From Mycobacterium sp. (GTDB taxonomy: Bacteria; Actinomycetota; Actinomycetes; Mycobacteriales; Mycobacteriaceae), in the NCBI GenBank assembly GCA_021732005.1, contig JAKFVT010000056.1:78402-142401 (forward strand): a DNA stretch of 64,000 bases. The letters run 5' to 3'. This document shows, one piece after another, positions 17,618-26,334 of this stretch. Numbering within the stretch: position 1 is the first letter of the stretch; each line of letters opens with the position of its first letter. Under the pieces are notes generated by a model that was given only the letters and a program-made list of their open reading frames with translations, was not told where the DNA came from and made no database searches. The translations under genes were made by a program, and so were the position numbers.

Positions 17618-18834
17618 CCGACCCGACTGATCCGGTGCCGTCGGTCCGGATCCCCGCCCCGCTGCCCGACGGTGTCAGCCAGGCGACCATCGGGGTTCGG
17701 GGCGGCCTGCTGCGCTCGGAGTTCGAGGAGACCGCCGAGGGGCTGTACCTCACCTCTGGGTACGTGTACTCCTCGGCCGCCGAGGCCGAGAAGGCGTTCA
17801 CCGGCGAGATCGACCGGTACGTCTACTCCCGCTACGGCAACCCGACGATCTCGATGTTCGAGGAACGCCTGCGGCTGATCGAAGGTGCGCCCGCCGCGTT
17901 CGCCACCGCATCGGGGATGGCCGCGGTGTTCACCTCGCTGGGTGCGCTGCTGGGTGCCGGCGACCGATTGGTGGCCGCGCGCAGCCTGTTCGGCTCCTGC
18001 TTCGTGGTGTGTAACGAGATTCTGCCGCGCTGGGGTGTGGAGACCGTCTTCGTCGACGGCGACGACCTGTCGCAGTGGGAAGAGGCGCTGTCGGTGCCGA
18101 CGCAGGCCGTGTTCTTCGAGACCCCGTCCAATCCGATGCAGTCGCTGGTCGACATCGCGGCGGTCTCCGAGATGGCGCACGCTGCCGGGGCAAAGGTAGT
18201 GCTGGACAACGTTTTTGCCACCCCGCTGCTGCAGCAGGGCATCCCGCTCGGGGTGGACGTGGTGGTGTATTCGGGCACCAAGCACATTGACGGTCAGGGC
18301 CGGGTGCTCGGCGGTGCGATCCTCGGTGACAAGGAGTACATCGACGGTCCGGTGCAGAAACTGATGCGCCACACCGGTCCCGCGCTGTCCGCGTTCAACG
18401 CCTGGGTGCTGTTGAAGGGCCTGGAGACGATGGCGGTGCGGGTGGATTATTCGAATCGCTCCGCGCAGCGCGTCGCCGAGTTCCTGGAAGCCCAGCCGGG
18501 CGTCAACTGGGTGAAATACCCGTTCCTGGAATCACATCCGCAGTTCGACCTGGCGAAGCGGCAGATGCGCGGCGGCGGCACGGTGGTGACATTCGAACTG
18601 GACGGCGGCAAGGCTCGGGCTTTCGAGGTGCTCGACAAGCTTCAGGTCATCGACATCTCGAACAACCTCGGCGACGCCAAGACGCTGATCACGCATCCGG
18701 CGACCACCACGCACCGTGCGATGGGGCCGGAGGGCCGCGCCTCGATCGGGCTCGGTGACGGGGTGGTTCGGATCTCGGTGGGGCTGGAAGGCACCGAGGA
18801 CCTGATCGCCGACCTGGATCGCGCGCTGGGCTAG
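17614..18834 (+). CDS. metZ: O-succinylhomoserine sulfhydrylase
   Basis: A 406-residue PLP enzyme of the Cys/Met metabolism family, making homocysteine from an activated homoserine and sulfide. Visible motifs are SRYGNPT near the N-terminus, ASGMAA, the PLP-phosphate/ring region ETPSNP and DNVFATP, and the Schiff-base Lys at about residue 223 in YSGTKHIDGQGR. The GQGR segment after the Lys is typical of MetZ rather than MetB. It overlaps the rhodanese gene by four bases and is followed two bases later by an unknown gene, so all are likely one operon with purT. Confidence 0.95.
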   Translation: MTDPTDPVPSVRIPAPLPDGVSQATIGVRGGLLRSEFEETAEGLYLTSGYVYSSAAEAEKAFTGEIDRYVYSRYGNPTISMFEERLRLIEGAPAAFATASGMAAVFTSLGALLGAGDRLVAARSLFGSCFVVCNEILPRWGVETVFVDGDDLSQWEEALSVPTQAVFFETPSNPMQSLVDIAAVSEMAHAAGAKVVLDNVFATPLLQQGIPLGVDVVVYSGTKHIDGQGRVLGGAILGDKEYIDGPVQKLMRHTGPALSAFNAWVLLKGLETMAVRVDYSNRSAQRVAEFLEAQPGVNWVKYPFLESHPQFDLAKRQMRGGGTVVTFELDGGKARAFEVLDKLQVIDISNNLGDAKTLITHPATTTHRAMGPEGRASIGLGDGVVRISVGLEGTEDLIADLDRALG

Positions 18835-18836
18835 CG

Positions 18837-19283
18837 GTGTCCCGGAAATCTGACGCCAAGAAGGCCCGCCGCAAGAAGCGGCAGGCAAGCCGTGACGAGC
18901 GCTGGTTGCCCGGCGACGTGAAGGGCGCCCTCGACGACGTCGACGTCGAATTGGCCCAAGCGGTCGAGACATTCGACGAGTGGCTGACAGCCCGGGGCTG
19001 GACGTTCGACGCCGAGTTCTCCACCGACACTCTGATCAGCTGGTTCTTCGAGCCGTCGGCTGCCGCGGTGGTCGACGAGGGGTACGAGCCGGTCACCCGG
19101 ATCTGGATCACGGCCTCGGGTGAGGACGACGACTTCCCGGAGCGGGTCAAGGCGGTGCTGGTCGGCACCGGCGAAGACGCGGGTGCCCTCTACACCGTCG
19201 AGCCGGAAGTGCTTCTCGCCCAGATCGACCCGATTGAGGCCTACCGGCCCGGGGACGCCGTGCCGGTCCTCGGCGAGGCCTAG
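18837..19283 (+). CDS. conserved hypothetical protein downstream of metZ
   Basis: A 148-residue protein with a strongly basic first 20 residues (SRKSDAKKARRKKRQASRDE) followed by an acidic globular part rich in Asp, Glu and Trp. There is no signal peptide or transmembrane span. GTG 18837 is two bases after the metZ stop. The basic tail could bind nucleic acid or ribosomes, but nothing else supports this. I do not recognise the family. Confidence 0.8.
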   Translation: MSRKSDAKKARRKKRQASRDERWLPGDVKGALDDVDVELAQAVETFDEWLTARGWTFDAEFSTDTLISWFFEPSAAAVVDEGYEPVTRIWITASGEDDDFPERVKAVLVGTGEDAGALYTVEPEVLLAQIDPIEAYRPGDAVPVLGEA

Positions 19284-19290
19284 GCACGCC

Positions 19291-20154
19291 CTAGTTCTGC
19301 TGCGGGTCCTCCACGACGCCGGTGGCGCTCTGAGCTCGCTTCTCGTAGGCGGCGCGGGCCGTGGTGTCGAAGTCGAGGAACACCCGGTCGGTGCCCATCT
19401 TCTTGGACAGCCAACGGCGGCCGCGCGGCGGCAGGAACATCACGGCGGTGGCCAGGAAGCGTGAGTAACCCGGAACGGAGATCGACGTTGTGGGGTTGTC
19501 CAATGCCTTGACCACCGCCGCGGCGATGTCCTCGGGCTGCACCGGTTTGGTGGCCGCGGTGGTGTGAGTGCCCGAGATCAGCTCGGTGTTGGTGAATGTC
19601 GGCATGACGCAACTGATCTGGACGCCCTGGGGCGCATACTCGTCCGCAAGCCCGGTGGACAGCCCGACCACGGCGAATTTGGTTCCGGCGTAGAGGGCTT
19701 GGCCGGGGACCGCGAGCATGCCGGCCATCGAGGCGATGTTGACGATGTGGCCGCTGCGGCGCCGGACCATTTCCGGCAGCACCAGGCGGCAGCCGGTCAC
19801 CACACCGTAGAAGTTGACCTCCACGGCGGTGCGCACCGCCTGATCGGAGTGGTCGAGGAACGGCCCGACCGGCATGACCCCGGCATTGTTGATCAGCACG
19901 TCGATGTGTCCGCCGCCGTCGGCGCGGGCCTTGTCCAGGAACGTCGCGAACGACTCGGGATCGCTGACGTCGAGGGGGTAGCCCGAGACCGGCCCCAGCT
20001 TGCTGAGCTGGGCGACTGCCGACTCCTCGAGCGTCACATCACGGTCGCCGATGACCACGCGCGCGCCGCGCTGCAGAAGAGCCCGCGCGGTCGCGAAACC
20101 GATACCCCGGGCGGCGCCGGTGATCGCGATGGTCTTGCCCCGGATGTTGTCCAT
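19291..20154 (-). CDS. short-chain dehydrogenase/reductase (SDR)
   Basis: A 287-residue SDR with TGAARGIG, NNAGVMP and catalytic Tyr155-Lys159 in YAGTK. The C-terminal third (about residues 215-287) is an extended, basic region with LATAVMFLPPRGRRWLSKKM, which may be membrane-associated as in several mycobacterial lipid SDRs. ATG 20154 is chosen because it directly precedes the Rossmann strand, although the frame is open further up. The gene is convergent with the metZ operon, with seven bases between stops. It resembles the SDR at 3602-4435 in layout. Substrate unknown. Confidence 0.92.
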   Translation of the reverse strand: MDNIRGKTIAITGAARGIGFATARALLQRGARVVIGDRDVTLEESAVAQLSKLGPVSGYPLDVSDPESFATFLDKARADGGGHIDVLINNAGVMPVGPFLDHSDQAVRTAVEVNFYGVVTGCRLVLPEMVRRRSGHIVNIASMAGMLAVPGQALYAGTKFAVVGLSTGLADEYAPQGVQISCVMPTFTNTELISGTHTTAATKPVQPEDIAAAVVKALDNPTTSISVPGYSRFLATAVMFLPPRGRRWLSKKMGTDRVFLDFDTTARAAYEKRAQSATGVVEDPQQN

Positions 20155-20210
20155 GAACCGAAACTTTACAGGTGTCAACTTTTGAGCGAAAGGTTGTCGC
20201 GGGATCGACT

Positions 20211-20296
20211 GTGCAGTGACGGCGTCGGGCGTGCGTCCAGGGCGAGTTTCCTCGGGCTTCGTCGCCCTGAGTGCACCCTCGCCGCCCGGGTCGCAC
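20211..20296. repeat. 34-18-34 nt palindromic repeat, copy A
   Basis: Arms 20211-20244 and 20263-20296 are imperfect inverted repeats (about 22 of 34 positions pair) around an 18-nt loop. The left arm matches the left arm of copy B at 48208-48241 at 28 of 34 positions, and the arm and loop lengths are identical. The element fills most of the space between the divergent SDR and GNAT genes. Confidence 0.75.
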
Positions 20297-20320
20297 ACTC
20301 GACGCAGGCAGAATGATCAG

Positions 20321-20797
20321 ATGACCGGTCTGCGCTTCGTCCCTGTCGACGAGGACGACGCGCTCGCTGCGCCGCTGCTGGCGGAGCTCGCCGTCGAGTA
20401 CGCCACCCGCTACGAGGCTCCCGAAGCGGGGGTGGCGCGGTGGCTGCGCGACCATCCGGCCGACCAGTTCCACCCGCCTGCCGGCGGGATGCTCATCGGG
20501 CTGCTCGGCGATCAGCCGGTGACGGGCGGGGCGTTCTGTCGCTTCGACGACGACACCGCCGAACTCAAACGGATCTGGACCGACAGCCGGCATCGGCGTC
20601 AAGGCCACGCCGCCGCGCTTCTCGCGGCCCTGGAAAGCGAGATCATCGGGCGCGGGTATCGCCGCATCTATCTCACCACCGGCAACCGGCAGCCCGAGGC
20701 CGAAGCGTTGTACGACAGCTCCGGCTACAGCCGCCTCGATCAACCGCTACTCAGCGATGCCGAGCAATATCCGATCGCCTTCGTCAAAATGCTGTGA
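20321..20797 (+). CDS. GNAT-family N-acetyltransferase
   Basis: A 158-residue acetyltransferase domain. The acetyl-CoA pyrophosphate-binding motif A is visible as AELKRIWTDSRHRRQGHAAALLAALE (R/Q-x-x-G-x-A type), followed by motif B with IYLTTGNRQPEAEALYDSSGY. ATG 20321 is selected because upstream in-frame sequence lies within the palindromic repeat. Substrate unknown. The gene follows directly on the repeat, so its transcription may start inside or just after the element. Confidence 0.9.
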   Translation: MTGLRFVPVDEDDALAAPLLAELAVEYATRYEAPEAGVARWLRDHPADQFHPPAGGMLIGLLGDQPVTGGAFCRFDDDTAELKRIWTDSRHRRQGHAAALLAALESEIIGRGYRRIYLTTGNRQPEAEALYDSSGYSRLDQPLLSDAEQYPIAFVKML

Positions 20798-20816
20798 CGG
20801 CAGGCGAATTCACGGC

Positions 20817-21551
20817 TCAGCGAGGCATCGCCTGACGCGCCGCGTCCCGAACAGGTCCGGTCCACAGATCGCCGTGGCCGGGGATCAGCACATCGACGTC
20901 CAGCATCGCCAGCGCTGACAGGCTGCGCACACAGCCCGGCTCGTCATGGTTGAACACCCGGTGCAGCAACTGCGGACCCTTGACCGGCGACAACGGATGC
21001 CCGGTCACCAGAGCGTCGCCACTGACCAGAACGTTGTCCACGATGTAGGAGCAGTGCCCACCGGTGTGGCCCGGCGTCGGCACCGCCAACGGCTGGCCCG
21101 GCAGCGTCTCGGCTATCGGCGGCGTGAGCACACCCGCTGTCGGAATGCCCTCGTGGATCAGCGCGCCCTTGCGCACGATGTCCAGCGACCACTTCACCCA
21201 GCGGGGCTGCCAGGCGTGCAGCACCAGATCGACCGGGGATGCCTGCTGCAGATACTCGCGTTTGGCGTGGCCGACCTCGTCGGCGTGGCAGTAGACCGGG
21301 GTGCCGTGCGTGTTGGCGAACCAGATCGCGGTGCCGAGGTGGTCGACGTGGGCGTGAGTCAGCAGGATTGCCGTCACATCGGTCGGGCCGAACCCGAGTT
21401 CGGTCAGCGAGCCCAGGACGTCATCGCGGCTGCCGGGGAATCCGGCGTCGATCAGCATCACGCCCGCGTCGTCGGCCACCACCGTCCAATTGACCAGTGG
21501 CGTCTGCGCCATGTGCACGCGGTCGGTGATAGCGGTCAGGGCCACGGCCAT
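20817..21551 (-). CDS. metallo-beta-lactamase-fold hydrolase (Rv0406c-like)
   Basis: A 244-residue MBL-fold protein with the zinc motif THAHVDHLG, then GHTGGHCSY, SGDALVTG and a C-terminal IPGHGD His, giving a complete binuclear site. Family members act as thioesterases, glyoxalase II or lactonases; the exact reaction is not readable. ATG 21551 is used although the frame is open upstream. It is divergent from fgd1 with 75 bases between starts, as in M. tuberculosis (Rv0406c-Rv0407). Confidence 0.9.
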   Translation of the reverse strand: MAVALTAITDRVHMAQTPLVNWTVVADDAGVMLIDAGFPGSRDDVLGSLTELGFGPTDVTAILLTHAHVDHLGTAIWFANTHGTPVYCHADEVGHAKREYLQQASPVDLVLHAWQPRWVKWSLDIVRKGALIHEGIPTAGVLTPPIAETLPGQPLAVPTPGHTGGHCSYIVDNVLVSGDALVTGHPLSPVKGPQLLHRVFNHDEPGCVRSLSALAMLDVDVLIPGHGDLWTGPVRDAARQAMPR

Positions 21552-21626
21552 GCCGCGAGTGTAGGCGGCAACGACAACTAGGACTCGGCCACTCGCTGTG
21601 CACCGAAGGGGAGTAGAAACGAGAGC

Positions 21627-22637
21627 GTGGCTGAACTGAAACTGGGATACAAGGCGTCGGCGGAGCAGTTCGCGCCGCGTGAGTTGGTCGAGCTGGCGGT
21701 GCTGGCCGAGGCGCACGGGATGGACAGCGCGACGGTCAGCGACCATTTCCAGCCGTGGCGTCACGAAGGCGGGCATGCACCGTTCTCACTGGCGTGGATG
21801 ACAGCGGTGGGTGAGCGCACCAAGCGGCTGGTCCTCGGCACGTCGGTACTGACACCCACGTTCCGATACAACCCCGCCGTGATTGCGCAGGCGTTCGCCA
21901 CGATGGGCTGCCTGTACCCGGATCGCATCTTCCTCGGGGTCGGCACCGGTGAGTCGCTCAACGAGATCGCCACCGGCTACGAGGGCGAGTGGCCGGAGTT
22001 CAAGGAGCGGTACGCGCGGCTGCGCGAGTCGGTGCGGCTGATGCGTGAGCTGTGGCTCGGCGACAGGGTCGATTTCGAGGGTGAGTACTACAAGACCAAG
22101 GGCGCCTCGATCTACGACGTGCCCGACGGTGGCATCCCGATCTACATCGCCGCGGGTGGTCCGCAGGTGGCCAAGTACGCCGGCCGCGCGGGTGACGGGT
22201 TCATCTGCACCTCCGGCAAGGGCGAAGAGCTCTACAAGGACAAGCTGATCCCGGCGATGAAAGAGGGTGCCGAGGCGGCGGGCAAGAATCCCGACGACAT
22301 CGACCGGATGATCGAGATCAAGATCTCCTATGACACCGATCCCGAACTGGCACTGGAGAATACGCGATTCTGGGCGCCGCTGTCGCTGACGGCCGAGCAG
22401 AAGACCAACATCCACGATCCGCTGGAGATGGAGAAGGCCGCCGACGAGTTGCCCATCGAGCAGGTCGCCAAGCGGTGGATCGTGGCTTCCGATCCCGACG
22501 AAGCGGTCGAAAAGGTCGGCGACTACGTCAAATACGGTCTCAACCACCTCGTGTTCCATGCCCCGGGCCATGACCAGCGCCGGTTCCTGGACTTGTTCCA
22601 GAGGGATCTGGAACCGCGGTTGCGCAAGCTCGGCTAA
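21627..22637 (+). CDS. fgd1: F420-dependent glucose-6-phosphate dehydrogenase
   Basis: A 336-residue luciferase-like TIM-barrel enzyme, the same length as M. tuberculosis Fgd1, and essentially collinear with it. It oxidises glucose-6-phosphate to 6-phosphogluconolactone and reduces coenzyme F420. F420- and substrate-binding segments visible include SDHFQPW (with the catalytic-region His), LGTSVLTPTFRYNP, LGVGTGESLNE and IAAGGPQVAKYAGRAGDGFICTSGKG. GTG 21627 start. In M. tuberculosis pta follows immediately; here the next gene on this strand is 6.9 kb away and four exopolysaccharide genes on the opposite strand intervene, the first overlapping by four bases. Confidence 0.97.
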   Translation: MAELKLGYKASAEQFAPRELVELAVLAEAHGMDSATVSDHFQPWRHEGGHAPFSLAWMTAVGERTKRLVLGTSVLTPTFRYNPAVIAQAFATMGCLYPDRIFLGVGTGESLNEIATGYEGEWPEFKERYARLRESVRLMRELWLGDRVDFEGEYYKTKGASIYDVPDGGIPIYIAAGGPQVAKYAGRAGDGFICTSGKGEELYKDKLIPAMKEGAEAAGKNPDDIDRMIEIKISYDTDPELALENTRFWAPLSLTAEQKTNIHDPLEMEKAADELPIEQVAKRWIVASDPDEAVEKVGDYVKYGLNHLVFHAPGHDQRRFLDLFQRDLEPRLRKLG

Positions 22638-24346
22638 GGCTTCACCGGCGTGCTCGGCGGCCCTGTCACTTCGTACACCCGCCAGCGGATCTGGCCGGTG
22701 GGGCCGACTGCGGCGAATACCTGTCGGCAGAAGCCGGCGCCGCTGGCCCACAGAGTGGGCCAGCGCAGGTTGATGGCGTCCGGTGCGTCGTTGAGAGCAG
22801 GGTTGCTCACGAGGATGTATCGGATGTGGTTGTCCCACGGCCGGTTCAGCGCTGCCGCGAAATCGTAGTCGCTGGTGACGACGAACTCCTTGGGGTCCTT
22901 GGCGTAGAGCCAGATACCCCAGCCTGCGAAGCTGTCCATCAGCACAGAGCCGGTCCCCAGATGCTTTGCATCGAGATAGTCGGCCACCAGACGGTCGTCG
23001 GTGCGAAGCCGGCGGTCCACTTGTTCGGCGGGCGGATAACGTTGCGGATCGAGGATCGAACGCCAGCCGAACTGCAGGGATTGATTGCCGATGTCGGTAT
23101 TGAGCATCGCCTTCGCGGTGACCGGGAACACCACAATCGACGCGCACAGCAGAGCGGCGCCGTATTTCGCCGCGGTTGTGGACTTTTCGCGGTGCCGGCC
23201 GCGTTCGCCGGTGGGCGCCCAGCAGCACATGGCGATGACGATGACCATCGGTATTGCCAGGATGTAGTACCTGAACCAGCCGAAGGTGGTGCCGGTGAAC
23301 TGTCCCCATGCGGCGAACACGACCACCGAGCCGAAGATGGCGACCGGGACAAGCGGGTCGAATCGTCGGGTCTTGGCGGCCAGAAAGCCGGCCAGGGCCA
23401 CCGCGATTCCACTCATCGGCTGCATGGCGAGCAGCCGCATCGCGATGATGAGCAGGTCGTTGTTTCCCGACTTGTCGACGCTCATGCCGCGCGACTCTGC
23501 CGTCGCGATCAGTCCGGCATTCCCGTAATTCGACGACAGTGTGGCGAAGAGGTCGCCGGTGGTGATCCACCCGACCAGTGCCCATGACGTGAACGCCACG
23601 CCAATCGGGAATCCGACGATCAGGACGTTCAGCGCGGTGCGCTGCCAGAGCATCCTGCTGTCGGCGTAGGCACGGTCGGCCAGCGATATCAGCGCCACCA
23701 ATCCGGCGGTTGCCGCGGCACTGAATGCGAATTCGTAGCGAGCGAGATAGCCGACGGCCAGCGCGATTCCGACCCACGCCAGATGGCCGACGTCGCGGGA
23801 GTTGACCCACAGCAGCAGGTTCCGTGCGGCCCACAGGGTGCAGAAGATCTCCGCAGCCTCACTCATGCCGGACGCGCCGTAGATGACGATCACGGGATTG
23901 GCGGCCAAGGCGATGGTCGCGATCCAGCGCCACTTATCGGAAAGCCCACGGTCCCCGGCGATCCGGCGCACCATGACGACCGCCCCGGCCATGAACATGG
24001 AGCTCTGTACCACCGAAGCGAGCCCTGCGGTCTTCAGCTCGGGCCACCACCGCGCCAACAACAAGAGGGGGATCTCGGTCAGGCTTGGCAGCGGATTCCA
24101 GACAAAGCCGATCGCCGAGACGTGCGGATCACGGCTCATGATCGCAAATCCCGCGTTGGCGACCCGGCTGGTCGCGTCGGGGTCGAACAAGTTGTACCGC
24201 AGGATCATCACCGCGCCGACTGCGAAATACACCGCCGAACAGACGAGGAACAGTGCTATCCCGGGAACAGGGCTTGCCGGCCGGTTCACCGGGCCGGTGT
24301 CTTCCCGGGTGGATACCCAGCGGGTGAGTTCAGGCGCTGTTGTCAC
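22634..24346 (-). CDS. GT-C-like polytopic membrane glycosyltransferase
   Basis: A 570-residue membrane protein with about 10-12 hydrophobic helices and a soluble C-terminal part of about 140 residues ending in WRVYEVTGPP. The first loop after helix 1 carries RYNLFDPDATSRVANAG, resembling the acidic (D/E)-x-D-type loop where GT-C enzymes (GT39/GT83-like, polyprenyl-phosphate sugar users) hold their catalytic Asp. It would add a sugar outside the membrane from a lipid-linked donor; substrate unknown. It starts 17 bases inside the end of the upstream BcsB-like gene and is the last gene of the minus-strand synthase operon, convergent and overlapping with fgd1. Confidence 0.8.
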   Translation of the reverse strand: MTTAPELTRWVSTREDTGPVNRPASPVPGIALFLVCSAVYFAVGAVMILRYNLFDPDATSRVANAGFAIMSRDPHVSAIGFVWNPLPSLTEIPLLLLARWWPELKTAGLASVVQSSMFMAGAVVMVRRIAGDRGLSDKWRWIATIALAANPVIVIYGASGMSEAAEIFCTLWAARNLLLWVNSRDVGHLAWVGIALAVGYLARYEFAFSAAATAGLVALISLADRAYADSRMLWQRTALNVLIVGFPIGVAFTSWALVGWITTGDLFATLSSNYGNAGLIATAESRGMSVDKSGNNDLLIIAMRLLAMQPMSGIAVALAGFLAAKTRRFDPLVPVAIFGSVVVFAAWGQFTGTTFGWFRYYILAIPMVIVIAMCCWAPTGERGRHREKSTTAAKYGAALLCASIVVFPVTAKAMLNTDIGNQSLQFGWRSILDPQRYPPAEQVDRRLRTDDRLVADYLDAKHLGTGSVLMDSFAGWGIWLYAKDPKEFVVTSDYDFAAALNRPWDNHIRYILVSNPALNDAPDAINLRWPTLWASGAGFCRQVFAAVGPTGQIRWRVYEVTGPPSTPVKP

Positions 24347-26327
24347 GACCGCGCCGGTACAGGAGAAGTCCAGCTACGCAGAGCAGGGCGACGGCCCCAG
24401 CTCCCGCGCTGAGCCAGATCCACCAGCGCCAGGCCGGGCCGGCGGCCGGTCGGGGGAACATCGGGCCGCCCTCTCGGACCGTGAGGGGGACAGTCAGGTT
24501 CTTGGCGCCGGTGGCGATGACGTCTCCGGACAGTGAGGACCAGCCGTCGTCCTGTGCTCGGATGTAGTCGAAGCTGCGGTCCACCAAAGACCACTCCGCG
24601 CTGTCGGTGACGGCGAGCACGGGACGGTTGCGGTCGGTGAACGCCTGGACCACACCGAGCGGGCCGTCGAGGTCCACGGCGGTGACCGGATCGCCGTTGA
24701 TGGTGACCGAATTCGTCTCGCCGGGTGTCACAGGTGCCTTGAGCCCTGAGCGGGACATCTGCTGCGGGTCGGCGACGATGAGAAGAGGCGCGTCAGACTT
24801 CACCGCGTCGTTCAGCGGTCGGACCACGGGTCGCAGTGGGGTGTCGGTGCTTTGTCCCATCAGGTTGATCGCCTGTGCGGCAAACCGAATCGAATCGGCC
24901 GTACCGAGCCCGACGCTGAACTCCGGGGTGAACGCCATCGGTAGAGCGGGGAAGCCGCCCCGGTTTCCGGTGCCCGGAGTCACCGACACCGTCGAGTTTG
25001 GGTCTAGGGCGAATGTCACCCGATCGTTCAGCGGAGCGCAGTCCTTGCGTGGTACGTACTGAAGATCAAGGGCCATACCGGTCTTGGAGGAGATCACGTC
25101 GGCGGGGATATCGGCGGTGAGATCGAGGTGGCCCGACTCGTCGAGGTCGTGCGAGGCAAGAACATTCGCTCCGCCGCGCAGCACGACCGAGCCGGTGCCG
25201 GCGGTGACAGGGGTGTACCGGGCGATCAGGTGTACTCGTGCGCTCTGGACCGGGCCGACACCGAAGGCCGCGGCATCGAAAGCGGTGTACAACGTCGCCG
25301 TGCCGAGTACCGAAATCTGCTGGGTCATACCCAGCTGCCCGAAGGTGAGGATGTTGGTCGAGGGCTTCATGGAGTCGATGACCGTGTTGACGGTCGCGGC
25401 GCCGCTCTGCGCCAGGTCAATTCGGCGATCGGTGAAGAGCGCGACCTGGTTCTGCAGGGCGTTGTCCCGACCGGTGATCACCAGCGCAGCGTTCGGCGTG
25501 CCGGGGTCGCGGACCGTGAGACCTGGCTTCGGGCCTTGGCGCAACTCGATCAGGCGGGTGTCGGCGGGGTCGACGGGTGTCGGCTCCTGGGCGGTGTCGA
25601 TGTCGACGCGCACCGGCATCGGCCGGTAGAGCGAACTGAGCTTGGCGTCCAGCGACAGGGCGGCCTGCTGGACGTCCTTCGGCGCGTCGGGGCCGACCCA
25701 GAGCACGAAACGGGACAGGTAGCCGGGCCGGAAGTCGGAAACGGCTGTCAGGTCCGGGGCCTGACCCACGAATGTCGTGGCGAGCTGGCTCAATGTCACA
25801 GACGGTCGCACCGAACAGGTGTTGTCGGTCGGATTCTGCTCGTGCAGTACGAAGCTGAGCTTCGCGGTCCCGTTGGTGACCAGCGCCTGTGAGGTGTCGA
25901 TCGCGAACGGTGCGGTCGAGGTGCCTGGCGGAATCGGGATCTCACCGAGCACGGTGCCGCGGGAGTCCAGCACGTCGATGCGGCCGCCGTCGACATTGAC
26001 CACCGAACCGACCTGGCCGGTCACCAGTGAGCTGGATATTCCTGGCGGCATGGGCATCTCGATGTCGCTGGGCAAGCTCGATCCGAGCACGACGATCTTG
26101 TCGGCGAGCCCCAGCTGTCGCCAGCTCACCGCGGGGCGGGTGTCGTCGGGCGTGACCGGGATCTGCGTCGCGACCTCGGTTGCGGTTGCCTCGGCCGACG
26201 GATCAGCAGCCGGATCGGCGGGCGACGGCTCGATCGTCGGGTCGGGCTCGGCGATGGCCGGTGCGGACAGGGGTGCGGTCAGGGCGCACAACGCCAACAG
26301 CACGAACGGAATACGTCGGAGATTCAT
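24330..26327 (-). CDS. BcsB-like periplasmic cellulose-synthase-subunit-type protein (copy 1)
   Basis: A 665-residue protein with a signal peptide (about residues 1-26, ending APAIA), a long beta-rich extracytoplasmic region, and one C-terminal transmembrane helix (about residues 636-656) followed by a short basic tail. The order (signal, two jelly-roll/flavodoxin-like repeats, C-terminal anchor) is that of BcsB. It is paralogous to the protein at 42495-44489: shared landmarks are LTFGQLGMT / LTFSQLKMT, SARVHLIARYTPV / SAQVHLLADYTPV and GWSSLSGDV / GWSQLSGDV. It should dock the extracytoplasmic side of the adjacent BcsA-like GT2 and guide the nascent glycan. It lies seven bases after the GT2 stop. 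Confidence 0.85.
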   Translation of the reverse strand: MNLRRIPFVLLALCALTAPLSAPAIAEPDPTIEPSPADPAADPSAEATATEVATQIPVTPDDTRPAVSWRQLGLADKIVVLGSSLPSDIEMPMPPGISSSLVTGQVGSVVNVDGGRIDVLDSRGTVLGEIPIPPGTSTAPFAIDTSQALVTNGTAKLSFVLHEQNPTDNTCSVRPSVTLSQLATTFVGQAPDLTAVSDFRPGYLSRFVLWVGPDAPKDVQQAALSLDAKLSSLYRPMPVRVDIDTAQEPTPVDPADTRLIELRQGPKPGLTVRDPGTPNAALVITGRDNALQNQVALFTDRRIDLAQSGAATVNTVIDSMKPSTNILTFGQLGMTQQISVLGTATLYTAFDAAAFGVGPVQSARVHLIARYTPVTAGTGSVVLRGGANVLASHDLDESGHLDLTADIPADVISSKTGMALDLQYVPRKDCAPLNDRVTFALDPNSTVSVTPGTGNRGGFPALPMAFTPEFSVGLGTADSIRFAAQAINLMGQSTDTPLRPVVRPLNDAVKSDAPLLIVADPQQMSRSGLKAPVTPGETNSVTINGDPVTAVDLDGPLGVVQAFTDRNRPVLAVTDSAEWSLVDRSFDYIRAQDDGWSSLSGDVIATGAKNLTVPLTVREGGPMFPRPAAGPAWRWWIWLSAGAGAVALLCVAGLLLYRRGRDNSA

Positions 26328-26334
26328 CGGGTCC

